From Korobacter sp036501185 (GTDB taxonomy: Bacteria; Acidobacteriota; Terriglobia; Terriglobales; Acidobacteriaceae), in assembly GCA_036501185.1 (NCBI GenBank), contig DASYAU010000014.1, positions 1 through 64,000 on the forward strand: a DNA stretch of 64,000 nt, in the 5' to 3' direction. Position 1 is the stretch's first letter; every line of letters starts with the position of its first letter. A program made the position numbers and the translations under genes. Below are positions 33,458-41,158 of this stretch, piece after piece. The notes beneath the pieces are model-generated. The model had not been told where the DNA came from. It did not search any database and was given only the letters and a program-made list of their open reading frames with translations.

Positions 33458-34728
33458 TGCTGGCGTGGATGGCGGTGATCGTACTGTCGGTCTCGCACGG
33501 AGTTTATCTCGTGCCATTCGTGCGCTCGTTGCGAAGGAAGCGAGTGCCATCGGCAATGGAATTCGTCGGCCTGTCGGCGGTGCTGTACTTCGATCTCGGA
33601 GTGGTGCTTGAGGCAATGGGATGGAGATACGAGAGCGCGTTCTTCGCGCCGGTGTTTGAGGCGTCACCGGGGCGATTGGTGCTGGCGATCGCGTTGATGG
33701 CGGCAGCGCCCTGGCTGATTCGGCTGGGGGCGGGGCGGCGGGTTTCGGCAGCTGGTGACGGTTTGACGTTGAAGAATGGATGGTATCGGCGCGCGTTTTA
33801 TGGGGGCGCTCTCCTGGTGTGCGCGGTGTGCGTGGCGATTCCGGTTGCGGTGATTGGATTTGGCGCCCCGCTGTGGGAGATGCGGTTCCTGCTGGGACAG
33901 GCGATGGGAGCGTGGATCGAGGTGTTGACGCTGCCCATGTGCTTGCTGGCGTTCTATGTGCGGCTGGACGACGCGAGAAGTTGGAAAGGCAAGGGCTTTA
34001 CCGCGTTTTTGCTGGCGAGCTCGGTGGTTGCGACCGTTGCTATGGGAGAACGCACGCTGCTGTTGCTGCCGTTCGTGATCGTGGTGCTGTTCAGCGGAGA
34101 TGTTTCGTGGAAGAAGTGGGCAGCGACTGCGATAGCGGGCGTAGTAGTGGCCGCGTGGATGTTGCCGGCCTTTAAGTTCGCGCAGGAGGGAAGACGCACG
34201 TCGTTGGGACAGTTGGTGGCGGAAACCGTGGGGAACGATTTCTACCGCGCTCCTGAACTGGTGACTGCGTTGGGAATGTCGTCCGCGATTGGGACGCATG
34301 AGATGGGATACTCCGGAGCGGGGTATGTGTATGCATCGTTGCTATTCGTGCCGCGTTCGATCGCGGAATTCAAGGGAAATTCCTCGGCTACGAGTTTCAC
34401 AGCGCGGGTGATGCAGGAGGCGGAAGACTCGCTGTCGTGGGGATTCGGAATCAGCGCGGTGAGCGAGGCAGTGTTGAACTTCGGTTTCCTGTTAGCGCCG
34501 TTGGTGTTGGTGGCGTATGGCGCGGCGCTGGGATGGTTGACGCGGCGGGCGGAAAGGTGGACAGCATTGCGGACGCCTTTGTGTCTCGCGGGATTGTGGC
34601 TGTTCGGGTATCACTTGCCGGCATTGCTAGCGTTATTCGGAACGATGGCGCTGGTGGGGGTGATCTGTGAGCGATGGTTCGCTGGCGCGGCGCTTGCTGG
34701 CATCAGCGCGGAACGTGCGACATGCTGA
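33457..34728 (+). CDS. Polytopic membrane protein, probable Wzy-like polysaccharide polymerase
   Basis: 423 aa with about ten predicted membrane helices, and no sequence block I can assign firmly. Position between glycosyltransferases, a Wzz-like gene and a Wza-like exporter suggests the O-antigen/EPS polymerase of a Wzy-dependent pathway (inference from context). A long soluble loop at about 245-320 (residues after FAQEGRRTSLGQL) sits between helices, as in Wzy proteins, whose periplasmic loops hold catalytic Arg residues; GRRTS and ERTLL blocks contain Arg. Start overlaps the previous stop (TGATG). Confidence 0.65.
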   Translation: MLAWMAVIVLSVSHGVYLVPFVRSLRRKRVPSAMEFVGLSAVLYFDLGVVLEAMGWRYESAFFAPVFEASPGRLVLAIALMAAAPWLIRLGAGRRVSAAGDGLTLKNGWYRRAFYGGALLVCAVCVAIPVAVIGFGAPLWEMRFLLGQAMGAWIEVLTLPMCLLAFYVRLDDARSWKGKGFTAFLLASSVVATVAMGERTLLLLPFVIVVLFSGDVSWKKWAATAIAGVVVAAWMLPAFKFAQEGRRTSLGQLVAETVGNDFYRAPELVTALGMSSAIGTHEMGYSGAGYVYASLLFVPRSIAEFKGNSSATSFTARVMQEAEDSLSWGFGISAVSEAVLNFGFLLAPLVLVAYGAALGWLTRRAERWTALRTPLCLAGLWLFGYHLPALLALFGTMALVGVICERWFAGAALAGISAERATC

Positions 34729-35603
34729 GGCCGCGAATTTCGGTGGTGATGCCGGTATTCAACTGCGAGAAGACGCTCGAGACGGCGGTGCGATCGATTG
34801 TGGCGCAAAGCTTTCAGGATTGGGAGCTGCTGATTGTAGACGACGGATCGAGCGATCGGTCGCGCGAAATGGCCCGGGAACTGAGAGACGAGCGTGTGCG
34901 CGTGGTGCAGGACGGATTGGGAAACCGAGGATCGGCGTTTCGACTGAACGAGGGCGTGGATGCGGCGCGCGGCGAGGTGATTGCGCGGATGGACGGCGAC
35001 GACATCAGCTTTCCGCAGCGGCTTGCGAGGCAGTGGGAGTTCTTGAAGAAGCAGCCGGAGGTGGATTTGGTGGGATGCAGCATGGTGTTGTTCAAGAACT
35101 CTGGCAAGTTGCTTGGCGTGCAGCGAGCGCGTATCTCGCACGATGAGATTTGCGGGAGCACGATGCGGTCGTGCCTGCTGCCCCATGCGACATGGATGGG
35201 CAGGACGAATTGGTTCCGCGCCAATCGTTACGACACGCGGCGGCGGCGCGTGGAAGACCGGGAGCTTTTGTTGCGAGCGCGAGGGCACAGCCGCTTTGCT
35301 GGGATTGATGAGGTGATGTACGCGTACCGCGTGGAGCGTGTGTCGATTGCAAAGAACGCGCTTGCCCGCAGGGAATATGCGGCGGCACTTTGGCAGGATG
35401 CCGTGAGACGTGGTCGGCCGTCGGAAGGGATTTTGGCGGCAGGCGCGGAAATGGCGAAGCTCCTGATCGATAGCGTTGCGCTGGGAACACGGACCGAGTG
35501 CTGGATCCTGCGACATCGACAGGCGAGGGCGGGCGAGCGGATTCCGGAAGAATGGCGACGAGTGTGGAGTGGATTGCAGAGCGGCCTAGCGGAGGCGTGC
35601 TGA
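34722..35603 (+). CDS. Glycosyltransferase family 2
   Basis: 293 aa, GT-A fold. Starts PRISVVMPVFNCEKTLETAV; nucleotide-binding acidic pair in LLIVDDGSSDRS and the metal-binding DxD-like MDGDD in IARMDGDDISFPQRL. The C-terminal part has EDRELLLRARGHSRF, the ED of the catalytic base region. ATG 34722 overlaps the last seven bases of the upstream gene. No membrane helix, so peripheral on the cytoplasmic face. Confidence 0.92.
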   Translation: MLRPRISVVMPVFNCEKTLETAVRSIVAQSFQDWELLIVDDGSSDRSREMARELRDERVRVVQDGLGNRGSAFRLNEGVDAARGEVIARMDGDDISFPQRLARQWEFLKKQPEVDLVGCSMVLFKNSGKLLGVQRARISHDEICGSTMRSCLLPHATWMGRTNWFRANRYDTRRRRVEDRELLLRARGHSRFAGIDEVMYAYRVERVSIAKNALARREYAAALWQDAVRRGRPSEGILAAGAEMAKLLIDSVALGTRTECWILRHRQARAGERIPEEWRRVWSGLQSGLAEAC

Positions 35604-36742
35604 TGCGGATCCTTTATGTGATCACACGCGCGGTGCATGGGGGAGCGCAGTCGCACGTTTTCGATTTGGCCACGGAGGCGTCGAAGCGTGGCGAAGTGAT
35701 AGTGGCGTGCGGCGAAGACGGTCCGCTGGGCGAACAGTTGCGGGATGCGGGATTGCGGTTCGAAGTGATGACCGATCTTAAGCACCCGGTGCATTTGTGG
35801 CACGACATGCGCGGTGTGAAGGAAATTTGCCGATTGATCCGGCAATTCGATCCGGACGTGGTGCACGCCCATTCTGGAAAAGCGGGTGTGGTGGCTCGGC
35901 TGGCGGCGTGCTTCGAGCATGTGCCCTCGGTGTACACCGCACACGGGTTCCTGTTCGGACAGAACGCGGGGCGACTAGCCAGAGCGGTTTCGCTGGCGGG
36001 TGAGTGGGTAGGTTCGCGTGCGGGAGATTGGACGATTGCTGTTTCACGGTCGGAGGCGCGGCTGGCGCGTCACTATCGGATAGCGGACGGAGGGCGGATG
36101 ACGGTGATCGCGAACGGAGTGACGGCAGTTCCGCATCGTGCGCGTCCGCAGCTCTCGCCTCCGGTGATAGCGATGGCGGCGAGGTTTGCGTATCCAAAGC
36201 AGCAAGAGTTGTTGATACGCGCTTTCAGCCGTGTGCCGGGAAATGCGCACCTGTGGCTGATCGGCGATGGGCCGGCAGTGATGGCGGCTTGGGCCGCGGC
36301 GCGTAGGAGTGATGCACGGAATCGGATCGTTTTCTGGAATGATCGAAACGACGTCCGCGAGTTGCTCGCACAGGCTCAGGTGGCCGCACTGATTTCGGAC
36401 TCCGAGGGATTTGGGTTGTCGCTGGTAGAAGCGATGAGCGTGGGTTTGCCGGTGATTGCGAGCGATTGCGGCGGGATGAGCGAGATCGTGGAGCACGGGC
36501 TGACGGGCGAGCTGGTGCGGTGCGGTGACGAACACGCGCTGGGGGATGCCATCTACCGACTGGTTTCGAATGCGGAATTGCGCACGCGCATGGGGGCGGC
36601 GGGATATCGACGGTATCGCGAGAACTTCACCACGGAGCAGATGATGCGGCGGACATTCGAAGTGTATGGCGCGGTGCTCGGGGCCGGGAGTGGATTGCCT
36701 GAGGCCGCGCGTCCGGAGCGTGGTTATGCGTCGGGAGATTGA
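35603..36742 (+). CDS. Glycosyltransferase family 4
   Basis: 379 aa, GT-B fold. ILYVITRAVHGGAQSHVFDLA is the usual opening of this family, VVHAHSGKAGVVARLAA the acceptor-side helix, and IAMAARFAYPKQQELLI plus SEGFGLSLVEAMSVGLPVIA the donor domain with its glutamate pair. Start ATG 35603 overlaps the previous stop as TGATG. Similar to WbpH/Pel-type and EpsD-type enzymes but the sugar cannot be predicted. Confidence 0.92.
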   Translation: MRILYVITRAVHGGAQSHVFDLATEASKRGEVIVACGEDGPLGEQLRDAGLRFEVMTDLKHPVHLWHDMRGVKEICRLIRQFDPDVVHAHSGKAGVVARLAACFEHVPSVYTAHGFLFGQNAGRLARAVSLAGEWVGSRAGDWTIAVSRSEARLARHYRIADGGRMTVIANGVTAVPHRARPQLSPPVIAMAARFAYPKQQELLIRAFSRVPGNAHLWLIGDGPAVMAAWAAARRSDARNRIVFWNDRNDVRELLAQAQVAALISDSEGFGLSLVEAMSVGLPVIASDCGGMSEIVEHGLTGELVRCGDEHALGDAIYRLVSNAELRTRMGAAGYRRYRENFTTEQMMRRTFEVYGAVLGAGSGLPEAARPERGYASGD

Positions 36743-36747
36743 CTTCT

Positions 36748-38103
36748 ATGCGTCGGCATGAGCCGCTTGCTGGGCGAAGAGCGCTGTTGATGGCGATTGA
36801 CTGTGCGATGGCTGCCGCCGTGGGGTGGATTCTAGGCAGACACGGTACGGGGTCGGCGCAATCGAGCGCATCGTGGTGCATGGCGCTGATTTCCTGCGCG
36901 ATACTGTCGCTCCTGGGTGCATATCACGATGTGATGGAACGGCCCGGGTCGTGGCATCGGTATTGCAGCGCGGTGGCTGCGGCGGCTGCGGGAGTCGGGT
37001 TACTCGGAGTGGTAGCGGCGTGGCACCTCGGAATTTCGCGCGCGACGGTGGTGCTGGGATCGGCGGTGCTGTTTGTCGGGCTTCGCGTCACGCGGAGCGT
37101 GCTGGTCTTTCTCCATCACAAACTACTTCCCACAAAAACGCTTTGGGTAATCGCCGAGAGTAGTGCCGAGGCGCGGCGATTGGCGGAGAAGGTTAGAAGT
37201 GCGGAATCGCGCTTCGAGGTGAGACGCTCGTCGACTCTGCCGGCGGACGAGGAGCTTAGCGAGGCGATTGCCGATTTCGATGCCGTCTTATGCACACCGG
37301 CAGTGCGAGCGGAAGTGGAAGCCGGATGTAGGGCGGCGAATAGAGAATTGCTGATTGTGCCGGAGGTCGAACAGATTCGCACCGTATCAGCGCGGACCAA
37401 AATGTTCGACGACCTGGCGGTGCTATCTCTTCCGAAGGAAGGTGGGGGAAGAACCGAGGCGGTGCTGCAGCGCAGTTCTGATATCGCGGCGGCGGCGTTG
37501 ATCGGGATAGTGATGTTGCCGGTGATGGCGATGATAGCGCTGCTGGTGTGGATGGATTCCGCGGGTGGAGTTTTGTTTCGCCAGGAGCGGCGCGGACTTG
37601 ATGGCAAGAAATTCGAGATGCTGAAATTTCGCACCATGATCGCGGGGGCGGAGAACGCGTCCGGGGCAGTGCTGGCGAGTAGCGAGGACCGGCGCATCAC
37701 GCGGGCTGGGCGATGGCTGCGGTCGACACGGCTAGATGAGCTTCCGCAACTGTGGAATGTGATCCGCGGCGATATGAGGCTGGTGGGTCCAAGGCCGGAG
37801 CGTGAGGAGTTGGCGAGGGGTATCGAGGAGAAGGTGCCCGATTTTTGTCTGCGAACGATGGTGAAGCCTGGGCTGACGGGCTTAGCACAGGTTTATGGTT
37901 CGTACACAACGTCGGCGGAAGATAAGCTGCGGCTGGACGTGCTGTACATCACGAAGGCTTCGCTGCGGCTGGATTTGCAAATCATGCTGATGACGTTGCG
38001 GGTCGCATTGCAGCGCGAACGAGCGCGGGGAGTGCCAGTCTCACCGATATTGGAGCTAACGGTTCCGTCCCACACGGCAATCGACAAAAGGCAGAACGCC
38101 TGA
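36748..38103 (+). CDS. Undecaprenyl-phosphate glycosylphosphotransferase (WcaJ/WbaP-type initiating enzyme)
   Basis: 451 aa from ATG 36748, ten bases after GGGAG; a TTG at 36739 overlapping the previous stop is possible. Four N-terminal membrane helices (residues 10-110) and a CoA-binding-like middle domain (TKTLWVIAESSAEARRLAE) precede the catalytic bacterial sugar transferase domain with FRQERRGLDGKKFEMLKFRTM, RWLRSTRLDELPQLWNV, GDMRLVGPRPER and KPGLTGLAQVYG. It transfers sugar-1-P to undecaprenyl phosphate, starting repeat-unit synthesis at the inner membrane. Last gene of the operon. Confidence 0.93.
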   Translation: MRRHEPLAGRRALLMAIDCAMAAAVGWILGRHGTGSAQSSASWCMALISCAILSLLGAYHDVMERPGSWHRYCSAVAAAAAGVGLLGVVAAWHLGISRATVVLGSAVLFVGLRVTRSVLVFLHHKLLPTKTLWVIAESSAEARRLAEKVRSAESRFEVRRSSTLPADEELSEAIADFDAVLCTPAVRAEVEAGCRAANRELLIVPEVEQIRTVSARTKMFDDLAVLSLPKEGGGRTEAVLQRSSDIAAAALIGIVMLPVMAMIALLVWMDSAGGVLFRQERRGLDGKKFEMLKFRTMIAGAENASGAVLASSEDRRITRAGRWLRSTRLDELPQLWNVIRGDMRLVGPRPEREELARGIEEKVPDFCLRTMVKPGLTGLAQVYGSYTTSAEDKLRLDVLYITKASLRLDLQIMLMTLRVALQRERARGVPVSPILELTVPSHTAIDKRQNA

Positions 38104-38264
38104 GACGGGCTACAGGCGAGGTTTTACAAAACGTTACTCTCTCGCGGGCGCAGTCGGGCTGCTCTCGATTTGGGCGAACTCCCTCATAGTCAAGGCATCT
38201 AACCAAAGGAGTGCAAGAGCCAAGCAGCTTCGTCATAGACCAGAGATCGAGAAGAGGGAGACCT

Positions 38265-38879
38265 ATGAAAAGGAATTTGATGGTATTGGCAACAGCAGCG
38301 CTATTCTCCGTGGGCATGGCCGTGGCACAAAGCGCGGGCGGTGCAGCGGGCACCGCGGGTGGCACAACGGGCGCTGCGACAGGCACAACCGGTGTAGCCG
38401 GCCAGAGCACAACCGGTGTGGCGGGCCAGAGCACGACGGGTGCGGCAGGCACCACTGGCACGATGGGAACGGGAACGGCGGGGCAGACAGGTAACGCGGT
38501 TGGAACGACCGGCACTTCGGCGACTCCGAATGGATTGAGTGGCACGAACCCCGGCGCTACCGCAGGGCAGACGGGCGTGAATGGGACGAGCTCAATGAGT
38601 GGAACCAGCGCCGTGAACGGAACGACGGGAGCCGCCGGCACGACTGGGACCGCCGCGGGAACGACGGGCACGGCTACCGGAACGACTGGCACGGCCGCCG
38701 GAACTGAAAATGGGACGATAGCACCGTCACCGACTTCGCCTTCAACTTCTACCACCGGCACGACGGGCATCAGCCCTTCGACGGGGACGACGACTACGCC
38801 GAATGGGGTTCCGAACAGCAGCACGACGAACCCAACGACGACTACATCGCCGCAGGGAAGCGCGGTTACGCCGCAATAA
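38265..38879 (+). CDS. Exported Gly/Thr/Ala-rich low-complexity protein
   Basis: 204 aa. A signal peptide (NLMVLATAALFSVGMAVAQ) is followed by repeats of the type GTTG, AAGTTGTA and VAGQSTTG, running almost to the end and finishing SPQGSAVTPQ. No Cys or aromatic residues in the mature part. ATG 38265 is preceded by AGAGGGAG; upstream frame ignored. No catalytic function; it may be a matrix or surface-coating protein (inference, encouraged by the neighbouring EPS operon, 161 bp upstream). A terminator follows. Confidence 0.75.
   Translation: MKRNLMVLATAALFSVGMAVAQSAGGAAGTAGGTTGAATGTTGVAGQSTTGVAGQSTTGAAGTTGTMGTGTAGQTGNAVGTTGTSATPNGLSGTNPGATAGQTGVNGTSSMSGTSAVNGTTGAAGTTGTAAGTTGTATGTTGTAAGTENGTIAPSPTSPSTSTTGTTGISPSTGTTTTPNGVPNSSTTNPTTTTSPQGSAVTPQ
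38330..38710 (+). repeat. Low-complexity coding repeat (GGCACAACGGGC-type words)
   Basis: Short imperfect direct repeats of GGC-ACN-ACN-GGN units encode Gly-Thr-Thr-Gly. VAGQSTTG occurs twice in tandem (38394-38441). Confidence 0.75.
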
Positions 38880-38906
38880 GCAGCTAAATCGGAATGAGCA
38901 CACGAA

Positions 38907-38935
38907 CGCTTGCGCGCAAAGCGCGGGCGTTTTTT
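38907..38935 (+). terminator. Intrinsic terminator after the Gly/Thr-rich gene
   Basis: CGCTTGCGC (38907-38915) pairs with GCGCGGGCG (38921-38929, two G-U pairs), loop GCAAA, then six T. Confidence 0.85.
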
Positions 38936-38953
38936 ATTGCGGCGAAATGTCGG

Positions 38954-39163
38954 TTAGTGGTGGGTCGCTTTAGCCGTGATGATTGCGGGTATGTTCACCG
39001 GCAGCTTATGAAAGCGGCTCGATTCGAGTTCGTTGATTTCATTCAAAGTCAATAAGGTGGTCGACTGGCAAGAGGTGCAGCGGTATTCGTAGCGATCTGG
39101 TTTTACAAAACCAACAAACTTGGCGGCGCGTCGGCAGTCTGCGCATTGCAAGGTTTGCGGCAC
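38954..39163 (-). CDS. Small zinc-ribbon-like protein
   Basis: 69 aa with two CxxC pairs, Cys7-A-D-Cys10 and Cys29-T-S-Cys32, spaced as in zinc ribbons. Start is GTG 39163 with no clear ribosome site. Function unknown; could bind nucleic acid or act as an adaptor. No homolog named. Medium-low confidence because it is short, isolated and flanked by 220 bp of apparently empty DNA upstream (39164-39383, no gene or clear motif seen). Confidence 0.45.
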   Translation of the reverse strand: MPQTLQCADCRRAAKFVGFVKPDRYEYRCTSCQSTTLLTLNEINELESSRFHKLPVNIPAIITAKATHH

Positions 39164-39383
39164 ACGCGATGGAATTCAGATATTCCTGTCATGCAGATCG
39201 GACATCGAGAGCCTCGGATTTCCGGGATGGCGCGCGGAATGCGCCCTTGTCTAGGATGATGCCAAGCATGCGTCCCAATTGTTAATAGAGTGTTAAAAGG
39301 GTTCGTAGTGTGCCGAATGGAAACTGTGTGCAAAACGAATGCCGGCAGACGTAATCTGCCGGCATTGTCATGGGGAGAAAGAA

Positions 39384-40766
39384 TCAATCCATCGAGACCG
39401 GCACGGGCTCGAATTCTGGTTCGAGCACTATCGCGCCGCCGACTTCATGCAATTCCAGGTGCTTCGTCTCGGGGGAGAAGAAGAGGCTGGCGATTGTCAT
39501 GAGGGCACCGATGGTGAGAATGACGGCGGGAGAGAGCCACATATCGCCCTTCTCGATGTTGGCGATGAAGGGGATCTTGTGGGCCCACGCCACGTACACA
39601 CCGAACCACGCTCCGAGTAATGCTCCGGAGGAGTATCCGAAACCTAGGCCGGCGGCGCGGCGGGAAGTGGGGAAGCGCTCGCAGAGATAAGCGGGCACGA
39701 CGCCCCAGGCGAGTTTCAACATGGCGGCCATGCAAGTGCCGAGGATCGCCATCTTGATGTTCCGGGCGATAGCTGCGTGATAGAGGATGGAGAAGGCCGG
39801 AATTCCGCCGAAGACGAGGAACACGCAATACCACTGGGTGAGCGGCTTGCGCCCGGTGTAGTCGCTCAGCCATCCGTAGAAGTTGTAGCCGAGGAACGCC
39901 ATGAAGAGGGCGAAGCCATATATGAGGCTGTAGGTGGTGGTGTTGAAACCACGACCGCCCAGGGTGAGGATGTTCGGCAGGAAACCGTACACCGAATAAT
40001 CGGTGAGGAAGAGGCCGGTCATGAAGAGGAAGACCTGGAGGAAGTCGAAAACTTGGGGCTTCTTGAAGAGGCTGAAGAACGGAGCCTTCTGGATGGTGTT
40101 CTCGGCCTTGGCACGTTCGAATTCCGGCGACTCGTGCAGCGTACTGCGGATGAAGAGGGCAAGGAAAACTGGAATTACGCCGGTCATGAAAGCGATGCGC
40201 CATCCGTAGCTGGCGATTGCGGCCTTGCCGAGTTGCGAAGAGATCAACGCGACAACCAGTGAAGCGAACACGTAACCGAGCGGGAAGCCGGACTGAATGA
40301 AGCCGCCGATCGCACCGCGACGGCGCTGCGGCGCGTGCTCGATGGCGAAGACGTGTCCTACCGCGTACTCACCGCCGAAGAAGCAGCCCATGAAGAACCG
40401 CAGGACACAGAACAAAATGTACGACCACACTCCCACCTGTTGATAGGTGGGCAGGAAGCCCGCAAGCAGCGACATGACGCCGACGCCACCGATGGTGAGG
40501 ATCAGCAGGAAGCGCCGACCGATCTTATCGGCGAAATGGCCGAAGATCGCAGAGCCGACGGGACGGGCGGCCATAGTGATTGAGTAAGTGAAAACAATAG
40601 TGAGGTACTGCCAGGCCGCGCTGCCTTTGGGCGAGACGAAGATTTTGACGAGGATGGGGGCCATGACGATGACCATCGCCATGTCGTAGGCATCGAGCAT
40701 GAACCCCATGAACTGGGAGATCATCGCCAGCTTAGTTTCGCGAGGAAGACGTGGTTCTTCAGACAT
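39384..40766 (-). CDS. Major facilitator superfamily carrier, metabolite:H+ symporter type
   Basis: About 460 aa from ATG 40766 (GGGAG upstream); a longer frame to 40817 adds an unhydrophobic leader. Twelve predicted helices. MFS loop motif GHFADKIGRRFLLI is between helices 2 and 3; YGWRIAFMTGVIPV and the later SDYTGRKPL repeat the pattern in the second half. The sequence resembles the JEN/SHS and MHS carriers that take up organic acids. Located beside a porin, CstA and lactate genes, so lactate, pyruvate or another carboxylate is the likely cargo (inference). Transcribed away from the porin. Confidence 0.85.
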   Translation of the reverse strand: MSEEPRLPRETKLAMISQFMGFMLDAYDMAMVIVMAPILVKIFVSPKGSAAWQYLTIVFTYSITMAARPVGSAIFGHFADKIGRRFLLILTIGGVGVMSLLAGFLPTYQQVGVWSYILFCVLRFFMGCFFGGEYAVGHVFAIEHAPQRRRGAIGGFIQSGFPLGYVFASLVVALISSQLGKAAIASYGWRIAFMTGVIPVFLALFIRSTLHESPEFERAKAENTIQKAPFFSLFKKPQVFDFLQVFLFMTGLFLTDYSVYGFLPNILTLGGRGFNTTTYSLIYGFALFMAFLGYNFYGWLSDYTGRKPLTQWYCVFLVFGGIPAFSILYHAAIARNIKMAILGTCMAAMLKLAWGVVPAYLCERFPTSRRAAGLGFGYSSGALLGAWFGVYVAWAHKIPFIANIEKGDMWLSPAVILTIGALMTIASLFFSPETKHLELHEVGGAIVLEPEFEPVPVSMD

Positions 40767-41158
40767 TCGGGTGGGCTCCCGGATAAGAGGATGAGGAAAT
40801 GAGTTCGGAGAGAACACGGGTACGTGATCGTGGAGTGGAAGTCGGCATCATCACGGTCGCGCACGTCCTTCGCAATCGGAGACTGCGATGGCTCGGTTTA
40901 TATCCGAAATATGCCAAGCAACTTGTGCGGAGCGTCACTTTTCCATGTGATAGATCGAAAGGTATCAATATGTGAAGCGGGGGAAGGGTTTGCGCGGAAG
41001 GCGCGAGGAACGCGGGTGTGCAAGGATTGTCGCGACACGATGTCATAAGCGATGTTGCCCTAAGGTGGTAGGCGCGGAAGCGCTTGTCACAAACACCGGT
41101 GAGCGTGGTTACAAAAACATATCGATAGCCGCTGATATAAGCCGAAGCTGGAGGGCAA
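40767..41158. other. Divergent intergenic region between the MFS carrier and the porin
   Basis: 392 bp, no gene seen. It contains a CRP-like near-match TGTGC-N6-TCACT (40924-40939), a perfect TGTCGCGACA palindrome (41028-41037) and the porin promoter elements at 41098-41141. Dense regulatory content fits genes regulated by carbon source. Confidence 0.6.
41098..41141 (+). promoter_or_regulatory. CRP-type site and -10 box of the porin gene (class II-like)
   Basis: GGTGA-GCGTGG-TTACA (41098-41113, eight of ten matches to TGTGA-N6-TCACA) is centred 30.5 bp upstream of the TATAAG hexamer at 41136-41141, which would place the site at about -42. The ATG is 17 bp after the hexamer. Confidence 0.5.
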
